Source: Pseudisothecium myosuroides (lineage: Eukaryota > Streptophyta > Bryopsida > Hypnales > Lembophyllaceae). From it: a DNA stretch of 64,000 nucleotides. The notes below the pieces were generated by a model, which saw nothing but the letters and a program-made list of their open reading frames with translations, did not search any database and was not told the DNA's origin. The first letter of the stretch is position 1. Each line of letters opens with the position of its first letter. Both the position numbers and the translations under genes were made by a program. This document shows, in pieces, positions 34,885-46,915 of the stretch. The stretch is taken from contig OX637287.1 of NCBI GenBank assembly GCA_951799445.1, positions 44,235,724 to 44,299,723 of the forward strand, written 5' to 3'.

Positions 34885-35217
34885 GGGACGCTTTACACCT
34901 AGAGGCCGGCCAATTTGGTGTGTCAAAGGCCAACAATCTGAGCTTGTGATTGGTTGAAAGGCTCAAATCAACTCCAACCCCTTTACACCAAGAGGCCGGG
35001 CCAATTTGCTATGTCAGAATTTTTTTTCCTCAAATAGATGATCTGACATGGCCCGAGTATGGCCCAAGCTTGTTGAATTGGGTGCACCAAAAATGGGAGG
35101 CCAATTCGAGGCCAATGTCAGATTAGTTAAGGCCGGCCTCCAGCCCAAGAATGGGCTGAAATTTTGGGCAATTGGCTTGGTGACGAATTGGGCCGGCCTC
35201 TAGGTGTAAAGCGGCCC
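34885..35217. mobile_element. Harbinger/Tourist-type MITE
   Basis: A 333-bp element with inverted ends GGGACGCTTTACACCTAGAG followed by GCCGGCC on the left, and the complement of GGGCCGCTTTACACCTAGAG on the right. It is flanked by TAA on both sides (34882-34884 and 35218-35220). A 3-bp TWA target duplication with GGG-starting ends is the known signature of PIF/Harbinger MITEs. A second internal copy of the end motif lies at about 34981-35010. No transposase. Confidence 0.85.
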
Positions 35218-35220
35218 TAA

Positions 35221-36100
35221 TTTGTACTTCAATATCCAATACCCTATAGTACTCTCCGCAATGCACTTGTGTGGCACCATACTAGTCTTGCATACAAATA
35301 AACTAAGAACCAAGACCTCCAGCAAGGTTGGATGCCCATTGTGACGATTTTGAAAGTTTCATTATTTTATAGCCAACATCACAATCCACCTTGAATGAAG
35401 GATTTTTTAGTTTGGATATTGAACTTTGAAATCCAAGTTTATTTGGCCATTGTGCAAATTATAGACCAATTCAAGACATAGTGGGAGACTAAAAGATCCA
35501 ATTTCTTCTTGAATAGTATAGTTCTTGAATAATGTAGTCATTTGGTAGTTAAAAAGTTCTTCTTTTAAATGGTAATTGAACTCTCAAGTTAACTTACATT
35601 TTTACAATCTTAATTGTAAATGATGGCCTTAGATTTGCTACTAAAATGAGAAGAAATGGTCATTGATAGATGTTGCTATATTTTTGATTTGCACTCATTC
35701 ACTAATTTGATACTCTAGCATTCTTTGTCACCTCTGTAGTTACTATTTTCCTTTACATTGTCACCAAACTTCAATAATTCAAAACATGTAGAAGCCAAAA
35801 ATTAACTCGGAAATTTTCAATTCTCAACATTATACATCTACTTTAAAGACAGATATGTCGCCTCTTTGCTTTCCTCATCAAAATCTATGTATTGCCAGAA
35901 TTCACTAATGTTCACCTGCTTAGCAAAATAACTTTCTCTCAAGGATGGATAGAAGTAGCCACTTCATCGAAAGTTCACCCAAAATTATCGCCACTACTTA
36001 GAAAAAGCTAAATCACTAAAAAAAAACCTGGATGCATGTGAGCCCTCAAGATAGCACTTGGAGCTCTGGGTTCATTTTTCGTGATTTATTGTTAGTTTTT
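35221..36100. other. Intergenic, nothing supported
   Basis: AT-rich. No coding frame or repeat recognised. Confidence 0.4.
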
Positions 36101-39100
36101 AGTATAAATTCATGCAAAATAGTATGAATTAGTAGTTGAGAGGAGTTTGGTAGAAGTCCCTACCAGATTAGTGAGAGATTGTCCTAAAATCATGGAAAGC
36201 ACAAAATACTCTGCTTTTCTATGTTTAAGTCTTAGTTTAGTGTCTTAGAGTCCATATTTACGTGTTAGAGAGATGTGAGGATGTGAGAATTAGCCAGTTC
36301 TAGTGTCCTGTCCATGTAAAACTCAACCTGTGAGCACATGTGACAGCCTGGCTGAATCATAAAGTCTATATTCAGGTTTAGAAGTATCTAGATCCAATTC
36401 ATGTAAAATTTGGACTAGTTATGTGAAAACCTACAAATGTTGAAGAATACGAACCAGAATGCAAAGTAGAAGAAGGGCGAGGTGATTGGAGCTTACAGAA
36501 AGGTGCTTTTAGGGTAAAAGCATGCCAAGAGGTCAACAGCGGTGCTAATCATCCACGACAAACCCCGGCACCAGACTAATTTCCCCCTCGGGCGGAAATT
36601 ATTAAGGAATTGCTAAATTTAGCATCCTTATTGGAGGTTTGGTTTTGCCCTTAGCTTTTGAACACTTCCTAGAAGATTGCCCAAAAGTTTTGGGATTTTA
36701 CAAAACTCCACAATGACTCCATGGGAAGTCAACCGTCTTTGAAACTGATGGTAATTTCATAGAAATTACCCAGAGTGCGGTAAAATCTCACTAAAAATTA
36801 GATTAGAGTTTTATATATAAAATAAGCGACCAGTCAAATTTGAAGACTTTCCGATAGTCAGAAGTACCAGAATCGACGACAACATCGAATTTAACAAGAA
36901 TTTACAACATGGCGGCGGGTTGACCGGCGAACCAAGAGCTAACGGTGTCCGAATGTCGCGAACAAGGAATGTTTTCTTACTCTCACGAACCTTCCAGGCA
37001 ACTCTGGCTAGTCAGTTTCCTTGGGAAATGCAAATTCCATAAACTGGGATTTTGACTTTATTTTGAAGTTACCGTGAGTGATTTTTACACATATTTAGAG
37101 CCTGGAAATGGGAGGGAAGGAGTCCCCTAGACTAATTAGGGTCTTCTGAACGCGATGGCGTAATCGAATTTCAATTTGGAGTTATTCTCAAGAAGATAGG
37201 AAGAGTTCAGCCGTAGCGTTGACTTTTTTAGAGTAATTAGCGGTAATTCAAAGTTATTTCACAAAATATCTTGGTGAAAGTCGAAGATTGGATTTAGTTA
37301 AGATTTCAAATCTTTCCTTTAAAAACCAATTTAGATTAAATTAAGAATATTTGGAAATATCCTAGGGTTGTTTGCAAAATATCTCAAAGTCAAAATAGTT
37401 AAATTCCTAAATATCTTTGGGAAAAATCTTAGATTTTATTTGGACAAGATTTTCTTTCTAATTAAGGCTTGTTCTAGAAAATTCTAAAGATTAAACAAAG
37501 ATTATTTTGGAAATATCTTAGGGTAGTTTTGAATTTAGTTTAGGTTAGTTTTTGAGTAAGAAGACCAAATATCTCATGGTAAACTAAGTGGTAGGGCCTT
37601 CTAGCGAGTATATAAGGCCTCCCCGCAAAGTTTGTCGTACCCCATTTTGTTCATTATCTGCCTACCGACACTCTGTCGAAGTACAGACACTCTTTCGTTG
37701 TTCCATTTGCTTACCGGCTTTGTCAGAAGCAATTAAGCTAGACCAACTCTTGGTCATTGTTGCTCATTTTCATTTTCTTTGCTTCCTTTGGTGGAGGATT
37801 TGGTTAAGGACTCAGGGTTTCCTTTCCACCTTCACAACCACACTAAATTCACACTTTTGGGAGGTTTCATCCCCCAAACTTGCATACCTTGTTACATACT
37901 AATTTCGTGTTTTTGCAACAGTTGTTGAGTTAAGAATTCTTAAGGCGGTGAAGCTAGTCTTTGCCAAAAGATTCCAACACTCAAAATACCAGCCAAACTT
38001 CGTTGTATAACAAAGTTTGGTTTGACTTAATCCTTAATGTTTGGTTTAAACACTTTCATGTGTACCTCCTTTAAGAATTAAAACCATTTGATACCTTGGG
38101 AATTATTTTAGTCCTTAATGTTCGGTTTAAACACTTTTATGTGTACCTCCTTTAAGAATTAAGACATTCCTGCAGCCACTTGGAACTATAATTGACAAGT
38201 TAACCTGGGGTTGCTCCCGCACGGCGAAGCTTTGAACCTTAAAACAATTTACCTTAAAGGAAAAGTTGGGAAAAAGACCTCGGTGTGTTGGCTACTTAAG
38301 CCAAAAACCCACACCTAGTGGCTCCCTTTCTTCCGCCAAAATTTGCTCATTTGCTTTCCATCTCCATTGCCAAAGTTAGAAACTCTCATTGATAGTAGTT
38401 TTCCCCCTTTGTTTAGTTTAGATCACTTTGCCTTTGTTAGTTTAGATCACTTTACCTTTGTTAGTTTAGATCACTTTGCCTTTGCTTACCCCAACCAACC
38501 CATAGAACCAATTAGTTAGTTCATCTTTATTTCGAATATCCCAAAACTCCCCAAAAATCATTAGTTTAGATTTGTTTGCTTCATTATACCCAAAAACTCC
38601 AAAGCCATTTAGCTTAGTTTAAATCCTTGAATTATTTTATTTAGTATAGTTATTAATTATTTAGTTGTTTGTTGTTTAGCTAAAAGATCAGAATTTAATT
38701 CTCAAAATACCGAACCAGAGTTAGTTCTCAAAAATACTGAACCAGAGTTTAGTTCTCAAAAAAATCATAACCAGCATTCAGTCCGAGGGACTAGAGCAGA
38801 AGGGCAACCAGGAGCCACGGAAATGGGAGCCACGGGAACGGGGAGCCACGGCCAACCACGTGTCAGGCAGTTCATGAGTCAGGCAGTTTGTGAGTCAGGC
38901 AGTTCGTGAGTTCAAGCAGTTCGGAGTTCAAGCCCAGTTCGGAGTTCAAGCCAGTTTGTGAAATTCCAGGCTTTGAACTGATAATCCAGACTTTGGCTTG
39001 GGAAGACTAAAACTCACACCACTCAAATTAAACTCTCAAGGTGAAGTTTCTTTCTTAAAACTATAAATCTAAACTGGGTTATCATCCTTGACTCATCAAT

Positions 39101-41050
39101 CCAGTACTACAAATTAAGATCCCCCTCCAAGACAACTCAAGCACTATTTCCAAGCACGCTCAATTTAAAGTAAAGAAACAAGGAGGACCTTACGGATGTG
39201 GAGAAGCTTGTTGCGGAAGAGAAACTCAAACTCAAAAGTGCTAATGAATTGAAGTGAGGGAAGAAGAAGAATTAAGAAGACGAAGTGGCGGCTTGGGGAC
39301 AATTCGATTAAAAAACTAGTTTTCCTAAAGAATCTCACTATTCATGTTGGCTTGATGTTTTGTTTTTTACTATTCCTTTTGGATTTGGCGCGTTTTTTTA
39401 TTCTTTTTCTATTCATTTGTTTTGTTTTGTTGTGCTTTTCCTATTCATTTTAGATTTGTTTTGGTTTTTATGCCGTTACTATTCATTTACTATTCATTTG
39501 GGACAAATTATTTTTTGTTATTATTCTTTCTTTACTATTCATTCACTATTCATTTAGAATAGTTCTTTGAATCTATTCCTTTTACTATTGAAGAATTTGG
39601 TTTTTTCTATCAATTAGTATTTTTGGAAGGAATTAGTTGGTCTTGTTGACTGGGGTTTTTGTTTTATTGGCCTAATAAGCCAAATAGGAAAAGACAAAAA
39701 GTCAACAAAAAACAATAGATTAATCCAACAAAAATCATAAACTAATGAATAACAAACAAAATTGACTATTCATTGGAATATTATTTATTTGGAAGATATT
39801 AATCTTCTAAAATTAATTCTTAAATTAAAACAAATATTCAAGGTGGTTGGAAATAGGGCCTTGAAGTTACTTCAATTCAAAAGGTTATTTTAAAATCAAC
39901 TAAAAACCATTAGAAGTTTAACGTAAATTCCTAAAATCAAAGGAATTAAGTTAAATACTTAGACTAACCCTTTTATCTGTAAGAAATCCATTAGAAGAAT
40001 GTAGGAAAGGGATTTTTCCATACATTTTGACACAAAACTCTCATCAACAGACGGAGTACCCATGATGGAGGACGAGGGTTATCTCGAGACCATTATGCTA
40101 GTAATCTGCGATGACGGGACCGTGGATCCAGAGGTAGGTTAATTTTACCCTTTTCTTTTGCTTTGTTTTTGTTTTCAAATTAAAATTAGAATCTTTGTTG
40201 TTAGAAGTTAGTTTTTAGATTAGAATTTAGAATTTTAGATTAGATTTAGGAAGTTAGAGGTTATAAAACCAAATCATACTTAAATTTTAACCCAATAACA
40301 AAAATTACTAATAATTAACCATAACCACACAATTGGATGATAATCTAGGAATTTCATCCAAAAGAATCCTTAAGGAATCTTTTTAGGTAGGAATCAAACA
40401 TGGAATCTATAAAAATTTCAAAGTCCCTTTTTACTTTTGAAAATACTTTATTTTTGAAGGATAAAAGGTTGGATGAAGTTTGAGACCAAATTTGGATGAA
40501 AAACATCCAATTAGGTCAAAATTCCAATTAGTCTTAAAAATCCGTAACTTAAAGGAACTAATAACTTAACCTTAGAATTTAGACTTATTTTGGATCGATT
40601 TGCTATTTTAGATTAGTGGATGAAGGTTAGCACAACTAAGGGGCCAAACGTACCTCGTGGTAACTTTTGCTAGGAATCTTGGAATCTAGTTTTCTTCACC
40701 ATTCTGGGAAGAGAAAATTATATTCTAAAAGGCTACTTAGATACAATTTTAGTTAGATTAGATTTTGTTTTCTTTCCTTTGTTTTTTACCTAATCATAGC
40801 ATTTAATTAATTAACCCATAGCTTTTCTTAGAATTAGTGGAATTTTACAGGATTACCAGTCACAAAAAGTGTCCATTGCCTGGAAGGCGAACACTTATTT
40901 AGGAATCACCCGATTAGGAGTAAAATCTCCAACGAAACTACCGCTAGAACCCATGTGTAACTTTCTGACTCAAGGGTGGAGTTAGAAACAAGCTATCAAT
41001 GAAAGTGCCTAACTACATTGTCACCTTGTTTGGAATAGAAATAATTGTAA
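36100..41050 (+). repeat. Possible remnant of a long non-coding retroelement
   Basis: A long stretch with composition unlike its flanks. A clear TATA box (GAGTATATAAGG at about 37605) is followed by leader-like sequence. Several local tandem repeats follow: a roughly 60-bp direct repeat at about 38034/38113, a 24-bp unit three times at 38413-38484, CGGGAGCCACGG-type triplets at about 38810-38855 and a 16-bp unit about six times at 38862-38961. A 26-codon frame from 40062 ends at a donor-like gaggtaggt. This could be an LTR-type element without coding domains. No LTR pair, primer-binding site or polyprotein was found, so the call is tentative. Confidence 0.3.
38862..38961. repeat. Short tandem repeat, about 16 bp, six units
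   Basis: Units such as GTCAGGCAGTTCATGA, GTCAGGCAGTTTGTGA and GTTCAAGCAGTTCGGA follow one another. Confidence 0.8.
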
Positions 41051-42034
41051 GTAATTCAATTAGGTCTCTAATTCTTTTTGTTGTGGAACAATAGGCCTAT
41101 TGTTAGTAACATTAGCCATAAAATTACCCATTTACTATATGAATATGTGCATTCTTTATTCTATGGAAAAATAGAGAGTTATACATCAAACATTTTTGTC
41201 CTCTATGTCCTTTACGAATTTTTGATTGTACAATAACAAATTTGTCTTGTCAACATAGAGCACTTTTATAGGAGATGGATGAAGAGTTTAATCCCTAAAG
41301 TCTTACTGCATTTTCTTCTTCAAAATCCACTCAAAATTGCCATTTCTTATGCATTGAACCCCAAAACTTATAAGATTACTTCATTGAGAATCCAACCATA
41401 GGATATTGTACTACACTTGTATAAAATGACGTGGTAAATTTTTTGGAAATTAGATTGACCAAATAGATTGGAAAAAAAAGTGCAAGTATTTTTTTTTAAC
41501 CTTATATGAGAATTTTAGATGACTTTGACCGCCATTTTATACCATAGACTTTGATATTAAAATTTCAACATGTTCCAAATCATGTTAGCCATACTTGCAC
41601 TATTTTTCAAGGCAATGTATTACATGAAATACATCAAATAAAATCTTGGAATGCAACAAAGTATTAAGAATTGACAATACATTGTGCTATTTTTGAATAA
41701 AATTTTCCAAAACATACTTTTAGAATTCACTAATTTTAATAGTGGATTCATGCTTGAAAAGCCAAAATAATATAGATTGAAAAAAACAAATTCTCCGATT
41801 TCTACAAGCTTTTCATTAATATTGAATGTAAACTTTCAGTAGAAACAAAGACCTCCTAAACTCTATTTGGATCTGATAGGAGTTCCAGAGGTCATAGACT
41901 TTAATGATACAAAATCTTTGTTAGGAAGGTGGGAGAGACCCCCTACTTTTCAAGCAATTCTCTAAGCAGATCCTACTATCTCAATGTTATTAATAGCATG
42001 TTCCTTCATATTCCATTTATTCAAATAAAAATGG
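41051..42034. other. Intergenic; possible truncated TTAA-family end
   Basis: At about 41288 the sequence TTTAATCCCTAAAGTCTTAC followed by ccactcaaaattgccatttc resembles the left end of the opposite-oriented subfamily B. It decays within 150 bp. No gene is supported. Confidence 0.4.
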
Positions 42035-42197
42035 CACTAGAAGAACCCCGCATTGGTCTAAACAAAAAATATGGGTTGAAATTTGTTGAGAACCATCTTT
42101 CCAACGCAAAATTCAGGGATTCCAGCGTTAGAAACATGGTTCTCAACGAACTTTAGCCTACATTTTTTGTTTAGACCAACGTGGATTTCTTCTAGTG
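42035..42197. mobile_element. CACTA-type MITE, 163 bp
   Basis: Inverted ends CACTAGAAGAACCCCGCATT and the complement of CACTAGAAGAAATCCACGTT, extended by ggtctaaacaaaaaat on both arms. Flanks are TGG on both sides (42032-42034 and 42198-42200). CACTA termini with a 3-bp target duplication are the hallmark of the En/Spm (CACTA) superfamily. The centre forms a second, weaker inverted repeat (gttgagaacca). Non-coding. Confidence 0.88.
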
Positions 42198-42200
42198 TGG

Positions 42201-44215
42201 AGGGTGGGATTTGAGCTCCATCAAAGTATGTGGATTATATGACTAGTCTTATGATTCAAAGATCCTTTTAAATATAGACTTTGGACCAAAGTGAACAAGG
42301 CTTTGCATTGGGAGAAGCTACCATGAGGGTATTTGAGTAGTTTCCTTACTTCATATGAAAGTCAATGCTACATTGATAGAACTTTTATAGTATAACTACG
42401 TGTTTTATACAACTAGCATAGCACCTAAATCACTTGCCTTGTATGCATGTCATTTTCATGTCAAAAGCATAAATTAAATGCCATACATAACTATTGACTG
42501 CAAGTTCTTTTTCATTTTGTACAACTAGGATTCATAGAGTCATAGCAGTGAAATCACTTGCCTTGTATACATGTCAAAAGCAAAAATGCAACTCATCTGT
42601 TTGGACTTTGTTGCAATTCAAATCATCATTTTCTTTTCTTTTCTTTTTATCAAATTTTGATATCATAAACCAAGTTGTTTGCAAATATTGTTTGTTGTTT
42701 ACTAGATCTTAATAGTAAATTGTTGCATGTTCATTGTCTTTGTCAACTTTTGGACTAATATGTCAATAGAAAAATGACATTTTCCTCCATAATCATAGTG
42801 CAAGATAAAATAATCATTTATTGCACAAAATTAAACTAACACTCATGTTCTATTTTGTGTAAGTGTTCTAAGAAGTGCAAAATTTGAAAGGTAAAGGTCC
42901 TCAACAATGCATTGTAAATGCAACTACATAAATAAATGATTTAGATTATTGGTTAGAGTATAAGCCTTTGTTTAAAATTTTAGCTTTAATAATTATTTTT
43001 TATTTGCCTAAGCACTTTGATGCGTAATTCTATTTTTGTACCATTCATATATTAATGAAAAACTTATATGGATTATGTAAAATTTTATCAACTTACATAA
43101 TCAACATGCATACCACACCTAGTTAACATATTCTTGGCAACAAACTATTTCTATAAAAATTAAACCCCTAGGTAGGTAGAGCATAGATTCCTCAAGGACT
43201 TTTTCCATGTTCACTTTAAATATTGGAAAAAAGAAAAAAGAAAAACAATTGAAAATAATAATTAAAATTAAAATTGATGCTAAAAACTCCCAAACCCTAG
43301 TAAGATCCCAAGGGCCAACTAGTGTTTTTAAACATCAAATTTGTATATTCAAATTCTACAAAATATCTATCTATTCACCTTCTATACTTTGAGGGTTCAA
43401 GTTGCGTTGACATCGTAAAGTACTAGATATACAAATGTGGTAATGTAAAATGCATGTATAGGATTCCAATTTAGTGTGCAATTTAGAAGAGACGGCGGAT
43501 ATGCCTTATTGCAACTTGTTAGAAATTGTTCACATTAAATGACTATAATACTTAGGCAATTGTAAAAAAAAATTGATGCCCTTGCAACTAGAGCATCTCC
43601 GTGTGGATGCAAATGACAAATTTTTGGACATATTTGAGTGACCACGCCTCTTGATTTGGTCTTCTCAGGGTGGAGTTGAAATACTGCTACAAGGTGAAGT
43701 GGAAATCTCAAGAAGATTACTAATTGCCAAGTGCAAAGGATGTCAAAATTCAAATTCCTCATCTGAAAGGAGAAGAGGTATTTGGAAATAGAAAGAAGGA
43801 ATTGAACTTCTCCAATTGTTTAGAAAAAGATTCACATTGCCTAAAAGGTGAATTTCTCTTGATGTCATGTTCAAACTTGAAAAAAATTCTACTTTAAATA
43901 TTGCCTTGGGATATAATTTTGCCAAGAAAATAAATATTATTTGCTATTGAATAATGCTTTGTAATGTATTGTCTATACAATAAAGTGTCTTGAGAATTTT
44001 GGGTATAAAATTAAGGTTGAACAAACATTGATATTAGCATAGCGAGAGGTCACCTTCGGCGAAAAATAACTAAAAAATCTAGTGCCAAATTTTTTTGCTA
44101 ATTTCATGACTGTAATGCCAAATTTACAATTAATTGTCAAGATATTCTGCCAAAATCTCAATTAATTCATGGACAATTCATTCATTCAATTGCCAATTAC
44201 CTCATCAACTCTCGT
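42201..44215. other. Intergenic, nothing supported
   Basis: AT-rich. No gene or repeat recognised. Confidence 0.4.
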
Positions 44216-44900
44216 CGTTGAAGAGGGAGGATGAAGTATTTTGAATGAACTACTCCACAAGCTACTTGTGTCAATGGTTGGAGGAGAGGTCATTTTTACA
44301 ATGAATTCCAATGTCCATCATGAATCCTCAAAAGGTATGGGACAAATGGAAGATGAGAGCTTAACCGCTCAATGCAATTGTAAAGCAGAAAATTATATTT
44401 AATGTGGAACTTCAGACCTCATTTTGGCCTAGTAGAGTACTTTTTTTCGAAAACTTTTGGACTAAAAAAAGATGGGAAATCAAGCTAAATTTCATTTCCA
44501 AAAATCCGTTTGAGATTTCAAGCCTTCAATCAAAAGTTATGGACAAAAATCTGAGAGGATGTTTGAAAATATCAAAGAAAATGTCCCTCCAAACTTGAAT
44601 CAGATTTTTGTCCATAACTTTTGATTAAAGGCTTGAAACCTCAAACGGATTTTTGGAAACAAAAGTAAGTTTGATTTTCCATATTTTTCTATTTCAAAGT
44701 TTTTTGAAAAAAATTACTCTACTAGGCCAAAATGAGGTCTGAAATTCCACATTTAATATAAATTTCTGCTTTTAACTTAACTAGGTAAGAATGGTTGAAC
44801 TTGTACTCATAGTAGTTTACATAACCCATATGGATTGTCTCAACTCCTACCTCTCCACTTGTATAAAGAGACTCTCCAAGCATGCATTGTCATTCTTCTA
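44216..44900. repeat. Long foldback with TATA-bearing tail, copy 2
   Basis: The palindromic core at 44383-44778 has two arms of about 190 bp (outer ends aaagcagaaa and tttctgcttt) meeting near 44580. A left flank shared with copy 3 (gtccatcatgaatcctcaaa at 44311) and a right tail with cacttgtataaagag at about 44867 complete the unit. It is close in sequence to 49786-51400. Confidence 0.8.
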
Positions 44901-46680
44901 AAGTGGGAATTGCATCCTTGTGAAGGTGTGCCGAAATTTTAAAAATTCACTGACTTCAATGCCGAATTTACTGAAAATCAATTGGGGGGATGCCGAAGTA
45001 CAATTTGAATTTTAAATAATTATTCGGCACTTTGGTGCCGAAGGTGACCTCTGGGTACGGTAGATACCTCTCTAATTCCTTACTTTAGGTCAAGTTAATA
45101 AATTAAGAAAATTCGCCCACTTTTTTCTTGAGGGTCTTTTGAGTACTCAATATGTGCAGAGGTCAGCATTTAAAACATTCAATGAAAATTCAATATTGGT
45201 GCAACATTGATAGCAATTATTTGCATGAGTGTATTATGCTTTGAATTTGGTATTTAAACTTCCTGTTGTAAATAAAATACAATGTTTGAGTTAGTAAAAA
45301 CAACATTAGAATAGCCCTTTAACTCCTCAATCTTTTTGAATTAGTGCACATTTTGCATATATCTATGGATGATTGTACAAAACACTTGTTAGTTTTCTTG
45401 TGTTTCGTAGTACTCCTGCATTTTTTCCTTCTAGAATACTATAAAATTAGAGGAATTTTTTAAGATCTTTTGAAAAATATAACCAATGTATATAGTTATA
45501 AGATGAAGGTAACCATTGAAGGAAAATCATAAAAAAATTCTCCAAGTAGGAGAACTAGAAAAGTGCCAAATCTAATGAAAATACATCCTTTGATGTTTTA
45601 TTTAGGAAAAAATAGGAAATAATAAAATAAAAAATAAAAATTAGCCACTTATAACAATTTAATGGAGATGGTCATTCAACAAGAAACCACCAAATTAATT
45701 TATACACATTTTGAAATGCAAGTAGAAAGAGGCTTATTTTGTGGACTTCTATACAACATATAAATAATTACTTTTAGAAATCCTTTGAATAGTAGCTCAA
45801 AAAAGTACTACAAGACCATGCCCTCTAAATTTCAGATCCAAGTTTATTTCCTTGGATACTACTTTCATAAAAAAAAAACCACCAAATTGGCAAATGCGAT
45901 ATAAAATTGGGGGTTATTATTGAATAGTAAAACAATTTTAAAAGATTCCAAAAAAGTAGACAAAGCGTATAATAGTTGTAAGCACTTTGCCTATTAATTT
46001 TGAATCATGTCGAGCCAAAATACAAAAGTTATGGTCAAAAAACAAATCAACAAGCAATGTGTGAGAGAAAAAGTACAAGTGTTTTGTACAATCACCTTTT
46101 GTAAATATATATGTAGTATCGTTCATCTAAATTTTAACAAATTGGTAATAAAAGAAGATTTTCTATAAAACTAATGTTCCCTAACAATCTCCAAAGAAAC
46201 AATTTGGTAAGTTACTAAAGTTGCTAACAATTGTTTAAGTATGTTTAAGTGGTTGTTAGACTATATCCTATGAATATTTATGAATTAAACTTATAGATTA
46301 TTTAAAGGACATAAGCTATGTAGGCTATATTCTAAATTCTTTTCTATTTTAAAAAAAAAAATGAAAAGAAGGCAACAAAATTTGAATTGGATGATGTATA
46401 ATGGTACTCTAAATAGATGTGATTGTGCTTAAAGTAACAATATAGAACAGAGCTTTGAAAGCCTTAAAAAAATTCTTTTTTAAGTGAAAGTACATGTCAA
46501 GTAAATTAATAAGTTGCAAAAAAATTGGTGTGAAAAAGGCCAAGTAGATGCTCTTTGAAAGTTTAAAAGAAATTACAATAAAGTAACCATATCCATGTTA
46601 AATTTGTCTAAAAAGACACCAATTATTCACGAAGATTGAAGTATCTTCAATCCACAATTGGATCAAGGCAACTTGAATCA
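44901..46680. other. Intergenic, nothing supported
   Basis: AT-rich sequence with no supported gene. Confidence 0.4.
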
Positions 46681-46915
46681 ACGCGAAAAGCCAGTGTGTT
46701 TCAAGCGCACCGAGGGAATCGAACCTTAGTCTCCAAGTTGACATAGATAGTCATGAACCAGGAAACCCCTCGTGGGCTTTGATGTATTCGTCAAGATTGG
46801 AAAAGTATGTATGTAACAAATACTACCACCGGTATACAATGCACAACCCGCGATGGGTGCTGGCAACGTAGAACAAGACCATAGCTCATGAGGGATGCGA
46901 GGGGTGCATGTGACA
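46681..46915 (-). repeat. Possible tRNA-derived SINE-like sequence
   Basis: On the minus strand GGTTCGATTCCC (complement of 46711-46722) is a good polymerase III B box. A weak A-box-like TGGTTCATGAC lies about 37 bp upstream. The surrounding sequence is less AT-rich than its neighbours. No second copy or A-tail was found in the window, so it could be chance. Confidence 0.3.

Noticed and set aside
42035..42197. Microprotein gene suggested by the open frame at 41929-42156
   Set aside because: The frame runs into a clear MITE with inverted ends and target duplications; the coding appearance is incidental.
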